Source: Betaproteobacteria bacterium SCN2 (GTDB taxonomy: Bacteria; Pseudomonadota; Gammaproteobacteria; Burkholderiales; Thiobacillaceae). Taken from it: a DNA stretch of 64,000 bases. Of the stretch, positions 25,270 to 33,368 are shown one piece after another (position 1 is the stretch's first letter; each line of letters begins with the position of its first letter). Where the stretch lies: positions 124,001-188,000 of the forward strand of contig WBSG01000001.1 in the NCBI GenBank assembly GCA_008923285.1, given 5' to 3'. The position numbers were made by a program, and so were the translations under genes. Below the pieces are notes generated by a model. It searched no databases. It was not told the DNA's origin and saw nothing but the letters and a program-made list of their open reading frames with translations.

Positions 25270-25294
25270 GTGTACGTCTGGCTCGCGAACCGGA

Positions 25295-25759
25295 CTAGTG
25301 GGCGTGGGCGCGGCTGTGTGCCGGCGGAGGCATGGACGGGGTCATGGAACGGACTTCCGCCGTGGCATCCAGCCTTTCGGTCTTGCCGCCGCTTTTGATC
25401 GTGAGCGCGAGCGGAACCTTGTCGCCGGCCTTGAGCGGTCGCTTCGACTGGAACAGCATGAGATGCAGGCCGCCCGGCCCGAGCTTCACGGTCTTGCCGC
25501 TGGGCAGGTCGATGGCCTTGACCTCGCGCATCTGCATGACGTCGCCCTGCATCTTCATTTCATGCAGTTCGACCTTGCCGAAAGCCGGGCTGGCGGCTTG
25601 GATCAGGCTGGCGTCCCGAGCGCTGGTGAGGTCCAGATAGCCGCCGACCACGGCCTGGCCCGGCGCGGGTTCGCGGATCCAGGCGTTCTCGACTTTGACA
25701 TCGGCGGCCAGCACGGGACTGGCGAGCAGCGCGGCAACAAGCAGGGCGGACATTCTCAT
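25295..25759 (-). CDS. PCu(A)C-type periplasmic copper chaperone with a His-rich tail
   Basis: The 154-residue protein starts with a signal peptide (MRMSALLVAALLASPVLA-AD). The Cu(I)-binding motif of the family is complete: HEMKMQGDVMQM with His and Met ligands, then LHLM about 25 residues later. These proteins carry copper to the CuA/CuB centres of cytochrome oxidase. The last residues (PPPAHSRAHAH) form a His-rich extension that could bind Cu(II). ATG 25759 is chosen because it begins the signal peptide; a longer in-frame reading would start upstream of the preceding terminator. Confidence 0.92.
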   Translation of the reverse strand: MRMSALLVAALLASPVLAADVKVENAWIREPAPGQAVVGGYLDLTSARDASLIQAASPAFGKVELHEMKMQGDVMQMREVKAIDLPSGKTVKLGPGGLHLMLFQSKRPLKAGDKVPLALTIKSGGKTERLDATAEVRSMTPSMPPPAHSRAHAH

Positions 25760-25771
25760 CAGGCGTCTCCG

Positions 25772-25799
25772 AAAAAATGTCCGCCTTGCGGGCGGACAT
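25772..25799 (-). terminator. Terminator of the helical-repeat gene
   Basis: On the minus strand a 9-bp stem (ATGTCCGCC with GGCGGACAT, 5-base loop) is followed by six T. It separates the large repeat protein from the copper chaperone. Confidence 0.85.
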
Positions 25800-25899
25800 G
25801 TAAGGAAGGGGTGCATGCAAGCAGCCCATGCACGAATCCGATAATGGACATGTGCGCCGCTCATGGCAATGCGACATGTTGTCGCATCGCCAGCCTCGA

Positions 25900-27738
25900 T
25901 CAGGCAGCGTGCTTGCGATACGGATAGAACTCGTCGCCCACGCGGTTCATGCGCGAGACATCGAAGCGGGTTTTTGCCTCGCCGCTGAACTGGCCCTCGA
26001 TCGCGGCATAGGCTTCGCTTGCCCAGGCTTTGTCCTTGAGCTCGTCGACGATGCCTTCGACCCAGCGCAGCTTGTCTGCAGGGTTGGACAGCATGCTGCC
26101 GCAGGCCTCGTAAACCTTGCGCGCGGTGGCGGCGTCGAAGCCGGCATTGCGCACGCGGGCGACCAGCTGGATGCAGCCGTCGGCCGAGCCGCAGGACTGT
26201 GCGGCCTGCATCAGCGTGGCCTCGGCGCCGGCGGCATCGCCGCCCTTGGCCATGAGCGAGGCAACGTGGGCGAGCGCGTAATGATCGCTGGCCCGGGACT
26301 TGGCTTCGCCGAGCAGTTGCGCGCCCCAGGCGGCGTCGCCGATGTCGGCGATGACCAGTTCCGCGAGCTTGGTGTAGTCGTACACGCTGGCATCGGGATT
26401 GGACTTGATGGAAGCCTCGCGCTGCTGCACGTAGGCACGCGCCTTCTCACGGCCGAGTTCCTTGTTCTTCAGGGCGGTGGCGGCGGTTTTCACCACTTCC
26501 TTGAACCACACGAAATCGCCGGACTTGGCGGCGGCGCCGTCGAGCAGGCGCGCCACCCAGGCGGCGTCGTTGACATGCTTGTCCACCGCCAGGATGAGCG
26601 GGCGGTAGCGCAGGAACTGGTAGTCGCCCTGGTCCAGCATGGATTCCACCTTGGCCAGCAGCTTGGCGGCGTAGAACGGGTCTTCCAGTTCGGCCATGAC
26701 CTGGTCGGCCAGGGTGAACAGCTTCTTGGGCGTGTCGGCGAGATCTTCCTGCTTGCCGAATTCCACGTACTTGGCCTGGTTGGCGGCGCGCTTGTCGTAC
26801 TTGGTCTGCACCCGGGCGACGCGTTCGGCGTCGTCGGCGAAGTCGGTCTTGGCGGCTTCCACCACCTTGCTCATCTCGTCCAGCGAGGCTACGGCGTTCT
26901 CGGCCTGGTCCATCAGGCGGGCAGCACCCGCCGCGTCGCCGGTGGACTTGAGACCGCGCGCGAGGTCGATGAACTGCTCGGTGGCGGTGGCGATTTCGCC
27001 GCCCTTCTTCAGCACCGCCTGCATGAAGTCGGTTTCGCCGATGGCGTGAGCGGCGTCGAGCAAGCTCTTCACCGCGTTGAAGTCGGCGGCGCCGTCGAGC
27101 GCGCGCTGGTACAGGGCCTTGGCCTTGGCCGGATCGCCGAGGGTCTTGGCGGTCTCACCGGCGAGCGACAGCAGGTCGCCGACGTTGGTGAGTTTGCCGG
27201 CGGCCTTTTCCAGGATCGCGCCGGCGTAGTCCTTGTCCTTCAGGTGTTCGACCGCGGCGGCGGCGAGCTTGGTGTATTCCACGGCGCGCGCGATCTTGCC
27301 TTCGGCCTTTTCGTAGACCTTCTTGGCGAAGCCGCTGTCGCCCAGCATGGCCATGGCCTGGCGGCCGAGTTCGATCAGCGGGTCGAGGTTGTTGGTTTCC
27401 TTGAGCGCCTGGTCCAGTGAGGCTTCGGCGCCGGCCTTGTCGCCCAGCACCTTCATCTTGCCTTCGGCGAGGTAGAGCTGTTCCTCGCCGGACATGCAGT
27501 AGTCCTCGGCCGTCTGCAGCAGCTCTTCGGCACGGGCCTGATCGCCGAGCGCCTTGTAGACGATGGCGACGGCGGCGAGGTCCTTGGTGAACTGGCAGTC
27601 GTCGGCGACGCGGTCGACCAGTTCCCTGGCGTAGTCGGCGTCGGCAGGTTCCTGCAGGGCTTCCAGCGCCAGCGCAGCGTAGTCGGCGCCGCTGCTGCAT
27701 TCGGCTTCTTTGGGGCTTAAGGTATCTCGGGTGGCCAT
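25900..27738 (-). CDS. Large cytoplasmic helical-repeat protein of unknown function
   Basis: I do not recognise this 612-residue protein beyond its fold class. It is almost wholly alpha-helical, with about 15 degenerate units of 33-36 residues of the form helix, LGD-x-A-x-A, helix, as in VYKALGDQARAEELLQTAE, ETAKTLGDPAKAKALYQRA and GLKSTGDAAGAARLMDQAE, which resemble TPR/Sel1-type solenoids. There is no signal peptide or membrane segment. Six to eight Cys are scattered, some in pairs (CGSADGC). ATG 27738 has GGAG 9 bp upstream; an earlier in-frame GTG start is less likely. It forms a single-gene unit with its own terminator. A protein-binding scaffold is the safest guess. Confidence 0.8.
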   Translation of the reverse strand: MATRDTLSPKEAECSSGADYAALALEALQEPADADYARELVDRVADDCQFTKDLAAVAIVYKALGDQARAEELLQTAEDYCMSGEEQLYLAEGKMKVLGDKAGAEASLDQALKETNNLDPLIELGRQAMAMLGDSGFAKKVYEKAEGKIARAVEYTKLAAAAVEHLKDKDYAGAILEKAAGKLTNVGDLLSLAGETAKTLGDPAKAKALYQRALDGAADFNAVKSLLDAAHAIGETDFMQAVLKKGGEIATATEQFIDLARGLKSTGDAAGAARLMDQAENAVASLDEMSKVVEAAKTDFADDAERVARVQTKYDKRAANQAKYVEFGKQEDLADTPKKLFTLADQVMAELEDPFYAAKLLAKVESMLDQGDYQFLRYRPLILAVDKHVNDAAWVARLLDGAAAKSGDFVWFKEVVKTAATALKNKELGREKARAYVQQREASIKSNPDASVYDYTKLAELVIADIGDAAWGAQLLGEAKSRASDHYALAHVASLMAKGGDAAGAEATLMQAAQSCGSADGCIQLVARVRNAGFDAATARKVYEACGSMLSNPADKLRWVEGIVDELKDKAWASEAYAAIEGQFSGEAKTRFDVSRMNRVGDEFYPYRKHAA

Positions 27739-27848
27739 GATCGTAATCTCCGGGCTGAATTTCCTATGAACCCGCAAGTTTACCGCGCCTGCAAGGGCGC
27801 AAGCCTAGAGAGGTTTTATGAGCTTATAGCGGGATTTTATCTGCAGGT

Positions 27849-27953
27849 GAAGGGGGAAGGGACCGCGCCTGCGGCGCTCAAGGGGAAAGGGTAAAACCCT
27901 CCCGGCAGGGAGGGTGGCGCGCAGCGCCGGGTGGGCATCCCCCTTCCCCCTTC
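27849..27953. repeat. Intergenic cloverleaf-like repeat downstream of hslU (copy A)
   Basis: An outer 13-bp perfect stem (GAAGGGGGAAGGG at 27849-27861 with its complement at 27941-27953) encloses two hairpins: ACCCTCCC/GGGAGGGT (27896-27915) and GGCGC/GCGCC (27916-27928). Bases 27904-27938 are identical to 29367-29401 on the other side of hslU. Confidence 0.85.
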
Positions 27954-27965
27954 GCTGCTGTTCTG

Positions 27966-29321
27966 TCACAGCACGTAGCGGCTAAGATCCTCGTCCGCTG
28001 CCAGCGTGTTGAGGCGCGCGTTGACGTAATCGGCATCGATCTTCACGGTCTGGCCTTCGCGCCTGGCGGCCTCGAAGGAAACCTCTTCGAGCAGGCGCTC
28101 CATGATGGTATGCAGGCGGCGCGCGCCGATGTTCTCGGTCTTCTCGTTGACCTGGTGGGCGATCTCGGCGATGCGGCGGATGCCGTCCGCGGTGAAGTCG
28201 AGCGCAACCCCCTCGGTTGCGAGCAGGGCCTGGTACTGGTGGGTGAGGCAGGCGTCGGTGCTGGTGAGGATGCGTTCGAAGTCCTCCACCGACAGCGGGC
28301 CCAGTTCCACACGAATGGGCAGCCGTCCCTGCAGTTCCGGGATCAGGTCGGAGGGGCGCGAAAGGTGGAAGGCGCCGCTGGCGATGAACAGGATGTGGTC
28401 GCTCCGCACCATGCCGTACTTGGTCGACACCGTGGTGCCTTCGACCAGCGGCAGCAGATCGCGCTGCACGCCCTGGCGCGACACATCGGCGCCGCTGGTG
28501 CCTTCGCGCGCGGCGATCTTGTCGACCTCGTCGAGGAACACGATCCCGTTTTGCTCCACCGCCTCGATGGCGGCGAGCTTGATCTCTTCCTCGTTCACCA
28601 GTGCCGCCGCCTCTTCTTCGGTGGCGAGCTTGAGCGCTTCCTTCACTTTCAGTTTCCGGGAGCGGGTGCGCCCGCCCGCGAGGCCCTGGAACATGCCCTG
28701 CAATTGCTGGGAAAGATCCTCCATGCCGGGCGGGGTGAAGAACTGCATCGAGGCGGCCGGCTGGGCGAGTTCGATCTCGATTTCCTTCTCGTCCAGCTGG
28801 CCCTCGCGCAGCATCTTGCGGAATTTCTGCCGGGTGCCGGAATCCTCCGGCTTCGGTGCCGGGGCTTCGAAGCCGAAGCCGCCCTGCCCCAATCCGGACG
28901 GGCGCGGCGGCGGCAGCAGGGCGTCGAGGATGCGTTCCTCGGCGGCCTCCTCGGCGCGCATCTGCATTTTCTGCATTTCGCGCTCGCGGACCTGCTTGAC
29001 GGCGATTTCCATGAGGTCGCGGATGATGGAGTCGACATCCTTGCCGACATAGCCGACCTCGGTGAACTTGGTGGCCTCGACCTTGATGAAGGGGGCGTTG
29101 GCGAGCCGCGCCAGGCGGCGTGCGATCTCGGTCTTGCCCACGCCGGTGGGGCCGATCATGAGGATGTTCTTGGGCGTGATCTCGTGCCTGAGCGGCTCTG
29201 CCACCTGCGCACGGCGCCAGCGGTTCCGCAGCGCGATGGCAACGGCCTTCTTGGCTTCCTGCTGGCCGACGATATGTTTGTCGAGCTCGTGGACGATTTC
29301 CTGGGGGGTGAATTGGGTCAT
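27966..29321 (-). CDS. hslU: HslU, ATPase subunit of the HslVU protease
   Basis: The 451-residue AAA+ unfoldase feeds substrates into the HslV peptidase. Walker A is GPTGVGKTE near residue 57, the pore-loop GYVG lies near 90, Walker B is [11 protein letters not shown] near 255, and the C-terminal end [20 protein letters not shown], then ...LSRYVL, is typical; the last residues insert into HslV to activate it. The intermediate domain (about 110-240) is present. It follows hslV on the same strand with a 100-bp gap occupied by a structured repeat. Confidence 0.98.
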   Translation of the reverse strand: MTQFTPQEIVHELDKHIVGQQEAKKAVAIALRNRWRRAQVAEPLRHEITPKNILMIGPTGVGKTEIARRLARLANAPFIKVEATKFTEVGYVGKDVDSIIRDLMEIAVKQVREREMQKMQMRAEEAAEERILDALLPPPRPSGLGQGGFGFEAPAPKPEDSGTRQKFRKMLREGQLDEKEIEIELAQPAASMQFFTPPGMEDLSQQLQGMFQGLAGGRTRSRKLKVKEALKLATEEEAAALVNEEEIKLAAIEAVEQNGIVFLDEVDKIAAREGTSGADVSRQGVQRDLLPLVEGTTVSTKYGMVRSDHILFIASGAFHLSRPSDLIPELQGRLPIRVELGPLSVEDFERILTSTDACLTHQYQALLATEGVALDFTADGIRRIAEIAHQVNEKTENIGARRLHTIMERLLEEVSFEAARREGQTVKIDADYVNARLNTLAADEDLSRYVL

Positions 29322-29344
29322 GGCAGCGAAGGGTGAAGGGTGAA

Positions 29345-29420
29345 GGGGGAAGGGTTAAACCCTCTCGGCAGGGAGGGTGGCGCGCAGCGCCGGGTGGGCA
29401 TTACCCCTCTCCCTTCCCCC
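29345..29420. repeat. Intergenic cloverleaf-like repeat between hslV and hslU (copy B)
   Basis: An outer 10-bp stem (GGGGGAAGGG at 29345-29354 with CCCTTCCCCC at 29411-29420) encloses an ACCCTCTC/GGGAGGGT hairpin, with one G-T pair, and the GGCGC/GCGCC hairpin. The core 29367-29401 is identical to copy A and in the same orientation. Confidence 0.85.
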
Positions 29421-29421
29421 C

Positions 29422-29955
29422 TCACAAGGTTTCAATCACGTGGTTCTGGTTGGTGTAGATGCAGATGCTCCCGGCGATCTTCAGGCTTTCCGCCACGATA
29501 TCGCGCGCGGAAAGCTCGCTGTGGTTCAGCAGCGCCGAGGCTGCGGCCTGGGCATAGGCGCCGCCTGAGCCGATGGCGGCGATGCCCTGTTCCGGTTCCA
29601 GCACGTCGCCGTTGCCGGTGAGGATCAGGGTGCTGGTGCTGTCGGCCACGGCAAGCATGGCTTCCAGGCGCCTGAGCACGCGGTCGGTGCGCCAGTCCTT
29701 GGTGAGGTCGACGGCGGCGCGCACCAGGTGGCCCTGGTGCTTTTCCAGCTTGGCCTCGAAGCGCTCGAACAGGGTGAAGGCGTCGGCGGTGGCGCCGGCG
29801 AATCCCGCCAGCACGCGATCCTGGTACAGCCGGCGAATCTTGCGCGCGGTCGACTTGATGACGATGCTGCCCAGGGTGACCTGGCCGTCGCCGCCCAGCG
29901 CGACCTGGTCGCCGCGGCGGACGGAGAGAATGGTGGTGCCGTGATATTGATCCAT
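29422..29955 (-). CDS. hslV: HslV, peptidase subunit of the HslVU protease
   Basis: The 177-residue proteasome-like threonine peptidase begins [15 protein letters not shown]; processing exposes the catalytic Thr within [13 protein letters not shown] and [15 protein letters not shown] are conserved HslV stretches. It forms a double hexamer capped by HslU and degrades misfolded and regulatory proteins. ATG 29955 is the homologue-consistent start; an upstream in-frame start would add 12 unrelated residues. No Shine-Dalgarno sequence is evident, and a sigma-32-like promoter lies so close that the leader would be only a few bases. Confidence 0.97.
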   Translation of the reverse strand: MDQYHGTTILSVRRGDQVALGGDGQVTLGSIVIKSTARKIRRLYQDRVLAGFAGATADAFTLFERFEAKLEKHQGHLVRAAVDLTKDWRTDRVLRRLEAMLAVADSTSTLILTGNGDVLEPEQGIAAIGSGGAYAQAAASALLNHSELSARDIVAESLKIAGSICIYTNQNHVIETL

Positions 29956-29964
29956 GTCGTGAAG

Positions 29965-29992
29965 AGATGGTGGCAGGCTCGAAACGTTCAAG
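29965..29992 (-). promoter_or_regulatory. Candidate sigma-32 promoter of hslVU
   Basis: On the minus strand CTTGAAC (29992-29986) is followed 13 bases later by CACCATCT (29972-29965), close to CTTGAAA and CCCCATnT. HslVU is a classic heat-shock operon. The start site would fall about 3-6 bp before the ATG. Confidence 0.5.
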
Positions 29993-30006
29993 CCCTGTCT
30001 GAAAAT

Positions 30007-31113
30007 TTACACCAGCCTTGCCGGAGTCATCCTCGCCAGCTGGTCGATGCCCATGACGCGGAACAATTCGTGGACCAGCGCATTCTGCCCCTGCAGGGTG
30101 ATGGCCTTGCCGCTGCCGAGCAGCTGCATCAACTGGCCGATGAGGGTGCCGACATAGGCGTAGTCGACACGAGTGACGGCCGAGCAGTCCACGACCACAT
30201 CGGTGCGGCTCTCGGCATATTGCATCAGCCGGGCGATCTGCTCCTGGCTGGCCTCGGAGAGCACGCCGCTGAGCACGAAGGCGTCGGTGGGGATTGTGTG
30301 CGCGGGGGCGGCGACTTCCTGCGCCGCCTGCACGTTTTCCCACGATGGCGGGGAAAGCTCGAAAGCCACGGCGAAATCGATGGCCAGGTTTTCGAATTCG
30401 TCCTGCTTGCCGAGCAATTGATAGACTGCCAGCAGCATTTGCCAGTAGCCCTGGGCGTTGGGGTCCGGCTGGGTGCGGGATTTCAGCAGGCCGATGATGG
30501 AACTCGCCCCACTGACCTGGAATTTGAGCCGGGTCTTGCGGGTTCTGCCGAGCATGTCGGACATGGCCTGAGCGCCGGCCAGGTCCACGTCCGCGACCTG
30601 GGAAAAGTCCAGCTGCAGGGTGGCGTCCTTTTCCAGGCTGGCGAGGATGTGGGCGAGCTTTTCCCCAATGCTGGCGTCCAGCCTGGCCGGAAGCACCAGC
30701 GGGCGGGACACGCCCCTGGCCTTGCCGGATTTGTCCTCGCGCGCATTCACGTTCCATACCGGCGGGGAGCACTCGAAGCGCATGGCGTACTCGAGCGCCA
30801 GCTTTTCGAAATCGGCTTCGCGCCGGGCCAGCCGGTAAAGGTCGAACAGCATGTGCCAGGCGCGCGGGTCGCCGCCGGCGAGCAGGCTTTTCAGCAGCGC
30901 TTCGGCATTGTCCGTCTGGTTGCTGGCGTAGAGCATCGCCGCCTCGTCTATGGCCGATTCGCCGGAGCCGCCGACTTCCTCGACAACGATTCCCAACCCA
31001 TCGGGTGCTCCGGAGCCGGTGCTGCCGAAGTCGGTGTAGGCCTCGTCGGCCTTCTGGGGCTGGGCCGGCTCGTCCGGCTTGTTCCTGTCTTTGCGGAAAA
31101 ATGGGATAGCCAT
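30007..31113 (-). CDS. Protein with two STAS-like domains and a helical N-terminal part
   Basis: The 368-residue cytoplasmic protein has a charged, low-complexity N-terminus (about 1-60) and a helical segment resembling TPR or FimV-type folds (ALLKSLLAGGDPRAWHML). Two STAS-like domains follow: about 150-230 (LQLDFSQVADVDLAGAQAM) and 285-365 (VVVDCSAVTRVDYAYVGTL). Between them is a second helical unit resembling the first, with FELSPPSWENV echoing FECSPPVWNVN, so the protein looks like a duplicated helical-plus-STAS module. STAS domains usually serve in anti-anti-sigma or transporter regulation. The conserved phospho-Ser position is not obvious (VDLAG, VDYAY). ATG 31113 is chosen; it is followed by hslV 51 bp downstream. 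Confidence 0.75.
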   Translation of the reverse strand: MAIPFFRKDRNKPDEPAQPQKADEAYTDFGSTGSGAPDGLGIVVEEVGGSGESAIDEAAMLYASNQTDNAEALLKSLLAGGDPRAWHMLFDLYRLARREADFEKLALEYAMRFECSPPVWNVNAREDKSGKARGVSRPLVLPARLDASIGEKLAHILASLEKDATLQLDFSQVADVDLAGAQAMSDMLGRTRKTRLKFQVSGASSIIGLLKSRTQPDPNAQGYWQMLLAVYQLLGKQDEFENLAIDFAVAFELSPPSWENVQAAQEVAAPAHTIPTDAFVLSGVLSEASQEQIARLMQYAESRTDVVVDCSAVTRVDYAYVGTLIGQLMQLLGSGKAITLQGQNALVHELFRVMGIDQLARMTPARLV

Positions 31114-31198
31114 GGTGTTGCGGCTGTGCGTCCCCGGGTTCTGGTCTCGAATCAATATGATACTGTGCTTTTACCGACCAGTGGCCGGTATTTGCGGT

Positions 31199-32272
31199 TT
31201 AACGGCGCTGTTCGGGGGTGCGCGCAGGGGCGGGCAGGCTGGCCGCCCGGGAAAAATCCGCCAGCACCCGGGCGACGAATTCCGGCTCCAGGTCGCGCAC
31301 GATGAACACGAAGCGGCTGCGGCGGTCTTCGCCTGGCCAGACATCGAGTTCGGCTTCCGGATACAGCACGTGCTGCACGCCATGCAGGATGGTGGGCCTG
31401 TCGCGTCCAACGAGGTTGACGATGGCCTTGAAGCGCAGCAGGTATTCGGAGCGAAAACCGACGAGCATTTCCAGCGCCGCCTGCAGTCCGGCCGGTGCGA
31501 TGGGCTCGTCGATGACGACGGAAAAGGAGCGGATGCGGTTGTGGTGGCTGTCATCGGCGGGCTTGTTGCCCACCATCCCGCCGGCCGTGACTGGCTTGTA
31601 GCGCTGCTCGTTCAGCCATTTCTGCACGTCGGGCACCTTGTCGCGCGCATTGAACAGGCCCAGATTGAGGATGCGCTCGAAGTCCATTTCGCCCTTGACG
31701 GCGACAATCTGTTCCGCCGCCGGGTTGAGTTCGGAGAGGCTTTCCTTCAGGGCATCCAGATCGGCGGCCGCGGCCAGGTCGGTCTTGGTGAGGATAAGCT
31801 TGTCTGCCACCGCCACCTGTCGCTGTGCTTCGAAATAGCTGTCCAGCTGGGCTTCGCCCAGCACCGCATCGACCGTGGTCACCACGCCGTCCATGCGGAA
31901 GCGCGCGCGCACCCAGGGGTCGTTCAGCAGGGTGTCGAGGATGGGGGCGGGATCGGCAATGCCGGTGGTTTCGATCAGCACGCGCTCGAAGCGCGGAATG
32001 TCGCCGCGCTCGCGCGCCATGTAGAGGTTTTTCAGCGTCGGCGACAGCGAGCCGACCACGGTGCAGCACACGCAGCCGCCCGACAGCACGGCCATCGGCC
32101 CTTCCATTTTTTCCAGCAGGTCGTGGTCGAGGCTGATTTCGCCGAACTCGTTCATGACCACGGCGGTGCGCGGCAGGTGGCGGATCAGCTGGTTGAGCAG
32201 CGTGGTCTTGCCGCTGCCCAGGAAGCCGGTGAGCAGGGTGACAGGGAGCAATTCGGGAATGGGGGCAGACAT
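31199..32272 (-). CDS. CobW/COG0523 family GTPase, probable metal chaperone
   Basis: The 357-residue G3E GTPase has Walker A GFLGSGKTT near residue 16, switch region NEFGEIS, the family metal site GGCVCCTV near 65 (CxCC), and the base-specificity motif TKTD near 160. The C-terminal CobW domain is present (about 255-345, SFSVVIDEPI). Such proteins deliver zinc, cobalt or iron to target enzymes under limitation. No Zur box was found upstream by eye. An inverted repeat separates it from xerC. Confidence 0.92.
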   Translation of the reverse strand: MSAPIPELLPVTLLTGFLGSGKTTLLNQLIRHLPRTAVVMNEFGEISLDHDLLEKMEGPMAVLSGGCVCCTVVGSLSPTLKNLYMARERGDIPRFERVLIETTGIADPAPILDTLLNDPWVRARFRMDGVVTTVDAVLGEAQLDSYFEAQRQVAVADKLILTKTDLAAAADLDALKESLSELNPAAEQIVAVKGEMDFERILNLGLFNARDKVPDVQKWLNEQRYKPVTAGGMVGNKPADDSHHNRIRSFSVVIDEPIAPAGLQAALEMLVGFRSEYLLRFKAIVNLVGRDRPTILHGVQHVLYPEAELDVWPGEDRRSRFVFIVRDLEPEFVARVLADFSRAASLPAPARTPEQRR

Positions 32273-32288
32273 GATTCAAAACCTTATG

Positions 32289-32370
32289 ACAGGGAGGCAA
32301 GAGAGGTAAGGGAGTAAAGCAAAAAAATACTGCTTTGGGTTTTCCTCCCCTTCCTCCCTTACCTCCCTGT
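32289..32370. repeat. Purine-rich intergenic inverted repeat between xerC and the CobW gene
   Basis: ACAGGGAGG (32289-32297) pairs with CCTCCCTGT (32362-32370). GGTAAGGGA (32305-32313) pairs with TCCCTTACC (32355-32363) in a shifted register, and an inner stem AAAGC/GCTTT surrounds an A-rich loop. It belongs to the AGGGAGG family. Confidence 0.75.
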
Positions 32371-32386
32371 TCAATTTTCCTTGCTT

Positions 32387-33265
32387 TTACTTGCGCTTGG
32401 CACGCGGATGCGCGGTGTCGTAGACCTTGGCCAGATGCTGGAAATCCAGGTGCGTATACACCTGGGTGGTGCTGATGTTGGCGTGGCCGAGCAGCTCCTG
32501 CACCGCCCTGAGGTCGCCGGAGGATTGCAGCACATGGGTGGCGAAGGAGTGGCGCAGCATGTGCGGGTGCACGTGCACCGGAAGTCCTGCCTTTTTCGCC
32601 CAGCGGCCCAGGCGCAAGGCGATCTGGCGATTGGTCAGGCGTCCGCCGTTGCGGCTGACGAATACGGCCATTTCTTCCGCTTTCGCCATTTCGCGGCGCA
32701 CGCCCAGCCAGGTGCCCAGCGCTTCCTGCGCCTTCGAGCCCACCGGCACGATGCGGGTCTTGCTGCCCTTGCCGGTGACGCTGGCTTCGCCGGCGGACAA
32801 GTCCAGCGCGGCGAGATCCAGGCCGGCGAGTTCGGCCAGGCGCAGGCCGGAGGAATAAAACAGCTCGAACATGGCCTTGTCGCGAATTTCCAGCGAGTCC
32901 TCGGGGATGCGGTCCAGAAGCTGGGCGCAGGCGTCGGGCGACAGCACCGCGGGCAGCGCACGCCGCACCTTGGGCGCGCGCAGGTCGGTGCAGGGGTTGG
33001 CGGCAAAGCCCAGGCGCTTGCAGGCGAAGCGGTAAAAGCCGCGCCAGGCGGAGAGCCGGCGCGCCAGGCTCTTGGCAGACAGGCCCTGACCGTGCAGGCG
33101 GGCGATGAAATGACGGATCCGCTGGCTGTCAAGTGACTGCAGGTCTTCCCCCTTGGCCAGTTCTTGCAGGCTGGCCAGGTCGCGCCGGTAGTTTTCCACC
33201 GTATGCGCCGACAGCCTGCGCTCGGCGGCGAGATGGGTCAGATAGCGCTCGACGGACTCTGTCAT
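32387..33265 (-). CDS. xerC: Tyrosine recombinase XerC
   Basis: The protein of about 292 residues acts with XerD at dif to resolve chromosome dimers. An N-terminal SAM-like DNA-binding domain (YLTHLAAERRLSAHTVENYRRDL) precedes the catalytic domain with Arg in SSGLRLAELAGLDL, Lys in GKGSKTR, the HxxR box HMLRHSFATH, the second His in LGHANISTTQVYTH, and the Tyr nucleophile within that last motif. ATG 33265 or 33274 are both plausible. The order xerC, DUF484, dapF on one strand is conserved in proteobacteria. Confidence 0.96.
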   Translation of the reverse strand: MTESVERYLTHLAAERRLSAHTVENYRRDLASLQELAKGEDLQSLDSQRIRHFIARLHGQGLSAKSLARRLSAWRGFYRFACKRLGFAANPCTDLRAPKVRRALPAVLSPDACAQLLDRIPEDSLEIRDKAMFELFYSSGLRLAELAGLDLAALDLSAGEASVTGKGSKTRIVPVGSKAQEALGTWLGVRREMAKAEEMAVFVSRNGGRLTNRQIALRLGRWAKKAGLPVHVHPHMLRHSFATHVLQSSGDLRAVQELLGHANISTTQVYTHLDFQHLAKVYDTAHPRAKRK

Positions 33266-33280
33266 TGAAAACATTAACAA

Positions 33281-33337
33281 AGAGGACAGGAGGACAAGAG
33301 GAATAACAGGTTGGTTTTACTCCTGTCCTCTTGTCCT
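33281..33337. repeat. Purine-rich intergenic inverted repeat upstream of xerC
   Basis: AGAGGACAGGAG (33281-33292) is perfectly complementary to 33320-33331. AGGACAAGAGGA (33291-33302) is perfectly complementary to 33326-33337. The units occur in swapped order in the two arms, so the hairpin can form in two registers. Confidence 0.8.
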
Positions 33338-33368
33338 CCTTGTCCGCTGTTGCCTTTGGGGTTCATTT

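Noticed and set aside
27849-29420. A composite transposon around hslU because of flanking direct repeats
   Set aside because: No transposase, terminal inverted repeats or target duplications are seen, and hslVU is in its normal order.
32387-33265. Integrase of a mobile element
   Set aside because: Sequence and the dapF-DUF484-xerC order identify housekeeping XerC; no attachment sites or cargo genes are present.
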